Shown: piece by piece, positions 1 to 6,232 of the stretch
Layout: each line of letters opens with the position of its first letter
Numbering within the stretch: the first letter of the stretch is position 1
Assembly: GCA_016200675.1 (NCBI GenBank)
Contig: JACQEH010000257.1
Location: forward strand, 1 to 9,348
DNA from: Chloroflexota bacterium
GTDB lineage: Bacteria > Chloroflexota > Limnocylindria > Limnocylindrales > CSP1-4
Direction: 5' to 3'
DNA length: 9,348 nucleotides
Position numbers and translations under genes: made by a program
The notes under the pieces: model-generated
Database searches by the model: none
Told to the model about the DNA's origin: nothing
The model's input: only the letters and a program-made list of their open reading frames with translations

Positions 1-341
1 ATCCGGCCATCCTCGGCAATCTCGAAGGTCGCGAAGCCGGCGAATCGTACCCGGGCCCGGGTCTGCCTGTGAACGTGCGAGGCATGCCACGCCGTCAGGA
101 TCGTCGGCGGGACGACCCAGTGGCGCTCGAAGACGAACTCTACCTGTTCCTCGAACTGCGAGGCGTCCAGGAGGTGGCGGCGAATGGCGTTGTGGCCGAC
201 GCGCGGTGCACCGAATGGGTCGTCACGTGACTCGGCGTCCGGCGCGTGGAGGGCGACGAAGGCGTCGCCGTCCCAGGCGCACCACGCGCGACGGTAGCGA
301 TCGAGGAGGTCCGTGGCCGAGGCGTAGGTCAGGACGGTCAT
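1..341 (-). CDS. NTF2/SnoaL-like family protein, C-terminus cut by window edge
   Basis: The first 113 codons of a small protein are visible, with the stop beyond position 1. The ATG at 341 overlaps the murC stop as ATGA (338-341), so translation is probably coupled to murC. The upstream GGCGGA is only a weak ribosome site. The start reads MTVLTYASATDLLDRYRRAW, followed by a D-G-D-A-F-V-A-L-H segment, then D-D-P-F-G and V-G-H-N-A-I-R-R-H. This is the usual layout of SnoaL-like/nuclear transport factor 2 domains: an N-terminal helix, a 'W..D.d.fvaLhapDa' turn, a G-h-x-A-I-R helix and then beta strands. The strands can be read as F-E-E-Q-V-E-F-V-F-E-R-H-W and T-R-A-R-V-R-F-A-G-F-A-T-F-E-I. The fold is a cone-shaped alpha+beta barrel used by isomerases, hydrolases and ligand-binding proteins, so the fold does not give the reaction. 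No signal peptide or membrane segment is seen. Fold assignment is fairly confident; function and the link to cell-wall synthesis are unknown. Confidence 0.7.
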   Translation of the reverse strand, partial: MTVLTYASATDLLDRYRRAWCAWDGDAFVALHAPDAESRDDPFGAPRVGHNAIRRHLLDASQFEEQVEFVFERHWVVPPTILTAWHASHVHRQTRARVRFAGFATFEIAEDGR

Positions 342-1903
342 GCGTCCGCCGCCGAGCCGAGACGCGCCAGCAGCCGCTCCCCGATCCGGTAGCTCCGGCC
401 GCCGCCCATGACCAGGACCGCATCGCCGGGCCGAACCGCGGCCGCCAGCCAGTCGGCCGTGGCCTCGACCGAGCCCGGGGTTGCCGGCGCCAGGTCCGGG
501 CGCAGGCGGCTGACGGCCGCCGCGAGGTCGGACGGAGCGACGATCGAGGTGTCGAGGTCGCGGCCAGCCCAGATGTCGGCGATTGCGACGGCATCGGCCG
601 TTGCGAGGGCCTCTGCGAAGTCGCCGAGGAGGGCCGCGGTCCGGTGGAAGGTCAGCGGCTCGTAGACGGCCCAGATCCGCCGGCCGGGCTCCCGCTGGCG
701 GAGGGCCTGGATCGTCGCCCCGATGGCGGTCGGGTGATGCCCGTAGTCGTCGTAGACCACGACTCCGGCCGCCTCGCCCTTTCGCTCCAGCCTCCGGCCG
801 ATGCCTGGGAAGCTGGCCAGGCCGGCCACGATCGCCTCGGGCTCGAGCCCGAGGACCCGCGCGGCGCCGGCGACGCCGAGCGCGTTGGCCACGTTGTGGC
901 GGCCGGCCGTGGGCAACCGAATGCGCATGGGCCCGCGCAGCTCGTCCAGGCCGTGGAGCTCGATCGTCGTCCCGCCGGGGGCGCTCTCCGCGATCCGGCC
1001 GAGGAGGGTCGCGGCCGGTCCCGCCTCTGTCCCGAAGCGACCGGCCATGCCGCGCGCGTAGCTGCCGATCCGCTGCGAGGCGGTCTCCACGACCCCGACG
1101 GCCACGACGGCGCCGGGCCAATCCGCAAGGCGCTCGGCGACCTCGGCCACGCCCGGATCGCCGACATTCGCGACGAGCGTCACCTCCGTGCCGGCGGCCC
1201 GGATCCAGGCCTCGAAGGTCGCCAGGACGGCAGCACGATCGGCGAAGACGTCGGGGTGGTCCCACTCGGCGCTGGTGAGGACGATGATCGAGGGCCGGTA
1301 GGCGTCGAAGTTGCCGGCGTACTCGTCCGCCTCCACTACGAAGGTCGCGCCGTCGCCGATCCGGGCGGTCGCCGGCTCGCCACCCGTGAGGGCTCGCGGC
1401 ATGAGCGCGCCGACGAAGGCCGACGGATCGGCTCCGGCGGCCGCCAGGACGTGGGTCAGCCATCCCGCGCTCGTGCTCTTGCCGTGGGTACCGGCGACGG
1501 CGACAAGGCGCCGTCCGACGGCCGCGTCGGCGATGAGCTGCTGCCACGGCTCCAGCGGGATGCCGGCAGCCCGCGCGGCGCCGAGCTCGGGATGAGCCGG
1601 GGCGACGGCCGTCAGGGCCTTCGAGACGGCCAAGCGGTCCGGTCTCGGCTCGGACGTGACGTGGGCGGCCGCGTGGCCGGCGACGACCACGATGCCCGCG
1701 GCCGCGAGCGCGGTCGAGTACGGCGATTCACCGCCGGCATCACAACCCGTGACGGTCGCGCCCGCCGCGGCGGCCAGGAGCGCGGCGGCCGACGCACCGG
1801 CACCACCGACACCGACGACGTGGATCCGCTCCCCGGGCTCGATCCGGCGGCCCGGGCGGACGTCCGCCAGGCCGACTCCGATGTCGGCCGCGCTCCTCGT
1901 CAC
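338..1903 (-). CDS. murC: UDP-N-acetylmuramate--L-alanine ligase (MurC), divergent
   Basis: A 521-residue cytoplasmic ATP-dependent ligase that should join L-alanine to UDP-MurNAc, the first peptide step of peptidoglycan precursor synthesis. The N-terminal Rossmann motif G-V-G-G-A-G-A-S is at about 31-38. The ATP loop GTHGKST is at 138-144 (MurC consensus GTHGKTT). EADEYAGNF is at 191-199, E-W-D-H-P-D at 213-218, GRHNVANALG at 334-343, the G-I-G-R-R-L-E-R-K-G segment at about 367-376, and YDDYGHHPT at 384-392. The Mur-ligase residues Lys142, His216, Asn337, Asn340, an Arg at 370/371 and an Asp at 385/386 are therefore present. Oddities: EADEY replaces the common EADES, and VYEPLTFHRT stands where FQPH..(S/T)RT is usual. 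The start is the GTG at 1903, which overlaps the cinA stop as GTGA. The frame stays open upstream, but that part is a shadow of cinA. The nearest alternative is the related recycling ligase Mpl, but the R-T-containing C-terminal motif and DDYGHHP favour MurC. Confidence 0.88.
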   Translation of the reverse strand: MTRSAADIGVGLADVRPGRRIEPGERIHVVGVGGAGASAAALLAAAAGATVTGCDAGGESPYSTALAAAGIVVVAGHAAAHVTSEPRPDRLAVSKALTAVAPAHPELGAARAAGIPLEPWQQLIADAAVGRRLVAVAGTHGKSTSAGWLTHVLAAAGADPSAFVGALMPRALTGGEPATARIGDGATFVVEADEYAGNFDAYRPSIIVLTSAEWDHPDVFADRAAVLATFEAWIRAAGTEVTLVANVGDPGVAEVAERLADWPGAVVAVGVVETASQRIGSYARGMAGRFGTEAGPAATLLGRIAESAPGGTTIELHGLDELRGPMRIRLPTAGRHNVANALGVAGAARVLGLEPEAIVAGLASFPGIGRRLERKGEAAGVVVYDDYGHHPTAIGATIQALRQREPGRRIWAVYEPLTFHRTAALLGDFAEALATADAVAIADIWAGRDLDTSIVAPSDLAAAVSRLRPDLAPATPGSVEATADWLAAAVRPGDAVLVMGGGRSYRIGERLLARLGSAADA

Positions 1904-2433
1904 CCGCCCGCCCCGGCCGTCCGAGCCCCGGCATCTCCGGCGGCCGGCGCCTCGGCCCGCTCGACGAGCCACTCGAGGACCGCGCGAACGCTCTCGCGGC
2001 GGTTCGACGCCCGGTCGCCGGACCATGCGAACCGGCGGACCTCCACGGACCCGCCATCCGCCAGGCCGACGTAGGTCAGGCCGACCGGCTTTTCGGGCGA
2101 CCCGCCGTCCGGGCCCGCGACACCCGTCACCGAGGCGGCCAGGTCCGCGTCCAGGCGCGTCCGGGCGCCGACCGCCATCGCCCGCGCAACCTGGGCGCTC
2201 ACCGCGCCATGGGCGGCCACGGTCGCAGGCGGCACGTCGAGCAGGGCGATCTTCGCCCCGTCGGCGTACGAGACGATGCCGCCCTGGAAGTAGCCCGAGG
2301 AGCCCGGAACCTCGGTGATGGTCGAGGCCACGAGGCCGCCGGTGCACGACTCCGCCACGGCGATTCGCAGGTGCCGGCCGAGGCAGACGCCCTGCAGCCG
2401 CTCGGCCAGCGCCAGGAGCTCCTCGTCAGCCAT
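1900..2433 (-). CDS. pncC: CinA C-terminal domain protein, nicotinamide-nucleotide amidohydrolase (PncC type)
   Basis: A 177-residue stand-alone CinA C-terminal domain. Characterised members deamidate nicotinamide mononucleotide to nicotinate mononucleotide in pyridine-nucleotide salvage, acting in the cytoplasm. The nucleophile motif AESCTGG is at 27-33 with Ser29. It is followed by S-G-Y-F-Q-G-G-I-V-S-Y at 46-56, with the family-conserved Tyr56 and Lys61. The glycine-rich TGVAGPDGGSPEKPVG is at 103-118, and a late S-G-D-R-x-x-N-R motif is also present. The N-terminal MoaB-like (COG1058) half of full-length CinA is absent. About 15-20 Ala/Gly-rich residues at the C-terminus look like a non-conserved tail. 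The ATG at 2433 is 6 bases after the rodZ stop with no clear ribosome site, so reinitiation is likely. The end overlaps murC by GTGA. In Bacillus subtilis cinA lies just before recA; here murC follows. Family assignment is firm; the in vivo role is inferred. Confidence 0.93.
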   Translation of the reverse strand: MADEELLALAERLQGVCLGRHLRIAVAESCTGGLVASTITEVPGSSGYFQGGIVSYADGAKIALLDVPPATVAAHGAVSAQVARAMAVGARTRLDADLAASVTGVAGPDGGSPEKPVGLTYVGLADGGSVEVRRFAWSGDRASNRRESVRAVLEWLVERAEAPAAGDAGARTAGAGG

Positions 2434-2439
2434 CGGCGC

Positions 2440-3864
2440 TCAGCGGTGCTGCGTCAGCTCGGGAGCCGCCGGTGGCTGGAAGAGCCACGTCTCGGGCGTG
2501 CCCGACTTGCCGAGCGCCCCCAGCGTCACCCCGTTGAGGGTGAAGTTGGTGTAGCCCGAGGAGCCGGTCCGGACCTCGACCGACGTCTTGCCGGTGAACG
2601 TCAGCGTCCGACCGTTCGAGAAGACCCGTCCGCTCGATGGCGTGGACGGGTCGAGCGCGCCGTCGACCCAGACCTTGAGCCAGGCGTCACCGCCGGTGAT
2701 CGTGACGACGAGGTTGACGCCCGTGTAGGCGACCGTGACGCGGCGCGTCAGGGCGGCCGTCTTGCCCTCGGAGGACGTCGCCGTGATCGTGATCGACCAG
2801 CGGCCCTGGGTCAGCTCGAGGGGCGTGCTGAATGACCCGTCGTCGGCGACCTTGACCACCGTCGTGTTCGGTGGGGCGCCGCTCGGCAGCGGCGTGGCCC
2901 CCGGCGCGAGGGACGGCGTCGCCGCGGGCGTCGCCGCGGGCGCCGGGGTCACGTCGACGGTCGACCCCGGGGGGCCGAGGTACGTCGCGGCCACGGTCAC
3001 CTCCTTCGCGTTCATCGTGGTGCCCTCGACCGGGATCGCCCCGTTCTCGAAGGTCGTCCCGTCCTGGGGCTGGCTCACGGTCAGGGTCGGTGCCTGGATG
3101 ACGAGGTACGGGACCTTGATGATCACCTTCTGGGGCGTCTCGGTCGGCTTGCCAGTCTCCGGGTCGACCGCGTCGATGTCGAACTGGTTGGTGCCGCGAC
3201 GAAGGTCGACCTGGACGCTCCACGTGCCGTTCGAGAGGGCGGTGACCCGGAACGGCTGGGCCGAGCCCGGGACGGCCACGGTCACGGTGGCCCCCGGCGT
3301 CGCGGTTCCAGCGAGGCGGAAGGAGGTGGCGGAGTCCTCCACGTCGATCACCGCGCTCGTCGGATTCGTCACCGCGAGCGTCGGTGGCTTGGCGAAGCGG
3401 AGGAGCTGGACGGCCAGGTAGACGCCGAACAGGATGACGCCGAACGTCATGAGGGCCGCCACCACCACCGAGGGCGAGAAGGCCAGCGGCCGGGGCGGAT
3501 CCACGATCGTCCGGGGCGCCACGACGGCCGGCTCGCTCGGGCCCTGGTCGCCTCGCTCGCGGCGCCACTGGCGGAGGACGTCCTCCGGATCGAGGCCGAG
3601 ATAGACCGCGTAGTTGCGCAGGAAGCCCTTGGTGTAGACCGCGCCCGGGAGCTCCCGATAGTCCCCGCGCTCGAGGGCGGCGAGGTAGCGGGACCGGATC
3701 TTCGTGTCGCGCTCGGCGCGGAAGAGATCCACGCCCTTGCGCTCCCGGGCGGCCGCGAGCCGGTCGGGCAGCGCCGGGCCCGCCTCGACGTCGGTCGTCG
3801 CCCGATCTCCGCCGCGGCCGGTCGCTCGCGTCTCGGCGCTCGAGCGCCGGACGTCGTCGCCCAT
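2440..3864 (-). CDS. rodZ: RodZ-like protein: N-terminal HTH, one membrane helix, Ig-like domains, DUF4115
   Basis: A 474-residue, single-pass membrane protein of the RodZ/YmfM family, which links MreB and the elongation machinery to cell shape. Residues 32-99 form the cytoplasmic HTH_25 domain, with L-P-D-R-L-A-A-A-R-E-R-K-G, then T-K-I-R-S-R-Y-L-A-A-L-E and Y-T-K-G-F-L-R-N-Y-A. A Pro-rich stretch precedes one hydrophobic helix at about 130-155. The outside part has two Ig-like beta domains (about 162-252 and 259-380). A Pro/Ala/Thr-rich insert lies inside the second at about 305-333. A RodZ C-terminal DUF4115 follows at about 383-463, with A-W-L-K-V-W-V-D-G, V-E-V-R-T-G and L-N-G-V-T-L-G-A-L-G. 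Escherichia coli RodZ and Bacillus YmfM are shorter; the extra length is the Ig pair. I chose the ATG at 3864 because GAGGG at 3873-3877 sits 8 bases upstream. The ATG at 3870, two codons earlier, is only 2 bases from it. It lies 11 bases after the ftsK stop. Confidence 0.88.
   Translation of the reverse strand: MGDDVRRSSAETRATGRGGDRATTDVEAGPALPDRLAAARERKGVDLFRAERDTKIRSRYLAALERGDYRELPGAVYTKGFLRNYAVYLGLDPEDVLRQWRRERGDQGPSEPAVVAPRTIVDPPRPLAFSPSVVVAALMTFGVILFGVYLAVQLLRFAKPPTLAVTNPTSAVIDVEDSATSFRLAGTATPGATVTVAVPGSAQPFRVTALSNGTWSVQVDLRRGTNQFDIDAVDPETGKPTETPQKVIIKVPYLVIQAPTLTVSQPQDGTTFENGAIPVEGTTMNAKEVTVAATYLGPPGSTVDVTPAPAATPAATPSLAPGATPLPSGAPPNTTVVKVADDGSFSTPLELTQGRWSITITATSSEGKTAALTRRVTVAYTGVNLVVTITGGDAWLKVWVDGALDPSTPSSGRVFSNGRTLTFTGKTSVEVRTGSSGYTNFTLNGVTLGALGKSGTPETWLFQPPAAPELTQHR
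2916..2939 (-). repeat. 12-base tandem duplication in the rodZ Pro/Ala insert
   Basis: The unit gcgtcgccgcgg (plus strand) occurs twice in a row and encodes two copies of the four-residue pattern A-A-T-P in the disordered insert of the second Ig-like domain. The insert as a whole (about 2860-2955) is Pro/Ala/Thr rich. The repeat is in frame and could vary in copy number between strains. Confidence 0.55.
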
Positions 3865-3872
3865 GACCATTG

Positions 3873-3877
3873 CCCTC
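3873..3877 (-). promoter_or_regulatory. Ribosome binding site favouring the second ATG of rodZ
   Basis: GAGGG on the minus strand overlaps the ftsK TGA stop (3878-3876). It lies 2 bases from the ATG at 3870 and 8 bases from the ATG at 3864, so the second start has the normal spacing. The two candidates differ by only two residues. Confidence 0.6.
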
Positions 3878-6221
3878 AGTCGTCCCCCGCCAGGTCCTCG
3901 CCGGTGTCGCCCGGTTCTTCCCGTCGAAGGACGACCCGGGCATTGGATCCATCGAACGCGCCGATGTAGCCACGCGCCTCCAGCTGGTCGATGATCCGCA
4001 CCGCCCGGGCATAGCCGACCTTCAGGCGCCGCTGGAGGAGCGATGCCGAAGCCCGATCGTACTCCCGGATGACCCCGACGGCATCCATGAGCAACCGGTC
4101 CGCCTCCTCATCGGGCAGGTCCTCGACGTTGCCGGTCGATTCCTCGTCGTTCTCGATGATCGACATGTCGTAGTGGGGATCCTCGATCTGGCCGCGCCAG
4201 TGGTCGCAGATCCGGCCGATCTCGACATCGGACACGAAGACGCCCTGGAGGCGCATCGGGCGGGGCAGGTCGGACGGCTGGTAGAGCATGTCGCCGCGGC
4301 CGATGAGGTCCTCCGCGCCGGGCGCGTCGAGGATCGTCCGGGAGTCGATCTGGGAGGCCATGGCAAAGGCGATCCGGCTCGGGAAGTTGGCCTTGATGAG
4401 GCCGGTCACCACGTTGACCGACGGCCGCTGCGTGGCCAGGACCATGTGAATGCCCGTGGCCCGGGCCTTCTGGGCAAGCCGGACGATGGGATCCTCGACG
4501 TTCTTGCCCTCGCGCATCATGAGGTCGGCGAGCTCGTCGATGATGATGACGATGTAGGGCATCCGGTCCTCCGGATCGGCCCGCGTCTCGTTGTAGGCCC
4601 GGATGTTGCGGGCCGACGCGCCCGCGAAGCGCCGGTAGCGGCCCTCCATCTCGTTGACCGCCCACTTGAGCGCCGCCTTGGCTCGCTCCGGTTCCGTGAT
4701 GACCGGGACGAGGAGGTGGGGCAGGCCGTTGTAGGAGGCCAGCTCGACCCGCTTGAGGTCCATGAGGATCATCCGCACGTCGGTCGGCGTGGCGTTGCAC
4801 AGCACGCTCGTGATCAGGGCGTTGACCATGACGCTCTTGCCTGAGCCCGTGGCCCCGGCGATGAGGAGGTGGGGCATCTTCGCGAGGTCCACCGCCTGCG
4901 CCCGGCCGGCGACATCGCGGCCGAGGGCGAAGGTCAGGCGCGAGGTGCTTGTGCCGGCGAAGTCGACCGACTCGAGGATCCCGCGGAGGGCCACGATGTT
5001 GAAGTCCTGGTTCGGCACCTCGATGCCGACCGCGCTCTTGCCCGGGATCGGCGCCTCGATGCGCAGCGAACGAGCCGCGAGGGCCATGGCCAGGTCGTCG
5101 GCGAGTCCCTCGATCCGGCTGACCTTGATGTTGGCCGCCGGCTGGACCTCGTACTGGGTCACGACGGGGCCGGCGTTACGGCCGACGATCGTCGCCGGGA
5201 TCTCGAAGCTCGCGAGCTTCCGGGTGATGATCTCCTCGTTACGCCGATGGAGGGCGTCCTCGTTGCCCGGACTGAGTGGCTCGATGACCGCGTCGAGGAG
5301 GTCGAGGGGCGGGAGGGTGTACTCACGGCGCTCGCGGGTCGGCGGCGAGTCGGAGGCGTCCGTGATGTCGTCCGGATCCCGGGCGGGGCGGTTGGGGGCA
5401 GCGGCGGGCGGCCCGCCGTTGCCGTTGCGGGCCGGGGCGAACGTCGCCGAGGTCGGCATCATCGAAGGCACCGCCGAGGGAATCCGGCTCGGCTCGTCCT
5501 CGCCCCAGATGCCGGTCTGGCCGGCCGAGGCTGCCCCCGAGACGGCGGTCCGTCCAACGCGACCCGGACGACCGCTTCCGGCCTCCGTGCCGGCGGACGA
5601 TCGCCCACCAGCACGGGGCGGCGCATCCGGCAGCGGGTGGGCATCGCGGCGGACCGAGGCCGCGGCGGTCGTGCCCAGCCACCGGGCGAGGCTGGTCCCG
5701 GGCCTGACGAGCTCGCGGAGCGGCAGGTTGAAGGCGAGCATCAGGCCGACGGCCGCGACCGCCACGAGCAGCACGAAGGCGCCGGGCCGCGTCAGGGGCG
5801 AGACCAGGAGGTCGGCGAGGAACCTCCCGACTCGGCCGCCGCCCCACCAGCCCGTGACCTGAACGGCGCCGAGCATCCCGATGTAGGCGACGATGATCCC
5901 GACGACGGTGGTGCCCCAGCCCGACGACGGCTGCTTGCCGGGCCCCCACTCGATGTACCAGCCGCCGCCCAGGAGGAGGAACGGGAGCAGCCAGCGGAGG
6001 GCTCCGAACCACGGCCCGACGGATCCGATCCACCAGTCGGTGAGCCGACCCTGGCCGGGCAGGAGCAGCGCGATGAGGGTCACGATGCCGAGGACGAGGA
6101 GGACGATCCCGATGAACGAGCGGGCGACCTCGGGCCCCACCGCCGGCAGGTTGACCCGAGGCAGGGTCAGGCCGGAACGGCGACGCGTCCGGCGCGGCGA
6201 CGATCGGCGGCGGGTGGCCAC
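3876..6221 (-). CDS. ftsK: DNA translocase FtsK/SpoIIIE
   Basis: A 781-residue membrane-anchored, ATP-driven double-stranded DNA pump that clears chromosome DNA from the division septum and helps resolve chromosome dimers. Four hydrophobic helices are visible at about 36-54, 72-90, 104-122 and 148-166, followed by a Pro/Gly/Ser-rich linker at about 180-320. The alpha domain starts near LPPLDLLD. The motor carries Walker A GATGSGKS at 456-463, Walker B IIIDE at 559-563, and the family signature A-T-Q-R-P-S-V-N-V-V-T-G-L-I-K-A-N. The winged-helix gamma domain, which reads DNA direction, lies at about 708-765 and retains L-L-Q-R-R-L-K-V-G-Y-A-R-A. One oddity is M-D-L-K-R-V-E-L, where a proline (D-P-K) is usual. 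The GTG at 6221 is chosen for its GAGG at 6229-6232, 7 bases upstream, and because it falls just after the rnj stop. The same frame is open far upstream, but that part is out of frame with rnj and is a shadow. Confidence 0.95.
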   Translation of the reverse strand: MATRRRSSPRRTRRRSGLTLPRVNLPAVGPEVARSFIGIVLLVLGIVTLIALLLPGQGRLTDWWIGSVGPWFGALRWLLPFLLLGGGWYIEWGPGKQPSSGWGTTVVGIIVAYIGMLGAVQVTGWWGGGRVGRFLADLLVSPLTRPGAFVLLVAVAAVGLMLAFNLPLRELVRPGTSLARWLGTTAAASVRRDAHPLPDAPPRAGGRSSAGTEAGSGRPGRVGRTAVSGAASAGQTGIWGEDEPSRIPSAVPSMMPTSATFAPARNGNGGPPAAAPNRPARDPDDITDASDSPPTRERREYTLPPLDLLDAVIEPLSPGNEDALHRRNEEIITRKLASFEIPATIVGRNAGPVVTQYEVQPAANIKVSRIEGLADDLAMALAARSLRIEAPIPGKSAVGIEVPNQDFNIVALRGILESVDFAGTSTSRLTFALGRDVAGRAQAVDLAKMPHLLIAGATGSGKSVMVNALITSVLCNATPTDVRMILMDLKRVELASYNGLPHLLVPVITEPERAKAALKWAVNEMEGRYRRFAGASARNIRAYNETRADPEDRMPYIVIIIDELADLMMREGKNVEDPIVRLAQKARATGIHMVLATQRPSVNVVTGLIKANFPSRIAFAMASQIDSRTILDAPGAEDLIGRGDMLYQPSDLPRPMRLQGVFVSDVEIGRICDHWRGQIEDPHYDMSIIENDEESTGNVEDLPDEEADRLLMDAVGVIREYDRASASLLQRRLKVGYARAVRIIDQLEARGYIGAFDGSNARVVLRREEPGDTGEDLAGDD

Positions 6222-6232
6222 CCTCAGACCTC
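6222..6232 (-). promoter_or_regulatory. Ribosome binding site deciding the ftsK GTG start
   Basis: Minus-strand GAGGTCTGAGG runs directly into the GTG at 6221. The first GAGG (6232-6229) has a 7-base spacer, the preferred distance, and spans the end of rnj. The second GAGG (6225-6222) includes part of the rnj stop and is too close to the start to act for it. This supports GTG 6221 as the start. Confidence 0.65.

Noticed and set aside
206..2074. Long plus-strand open frame of about 620 codons
   Set aside because: It lies antisense to murC and cinA, is dominated by Arg/Gly/Asp/Pro low-complexity sequence with no recognisable domain, and is explained by the third-position GC bias of the real minus-strand genes.
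1904..2347. Upstream extension of the murC frame with an ATG at 2347
   Set aside because: It overlaps the well-supported cinA in another frame and is Arg/Gly rich; the Rossmann motif of MurC begins about 27 residues after the GTG at 1903.
2860..2960. GC-rich repeated stretch considered as a terminator or regulatory repeat
   Set aside because: It lies inside rodZ, stays in frame, encodes a Pro/Ala/Thr linker and has no following T-run.
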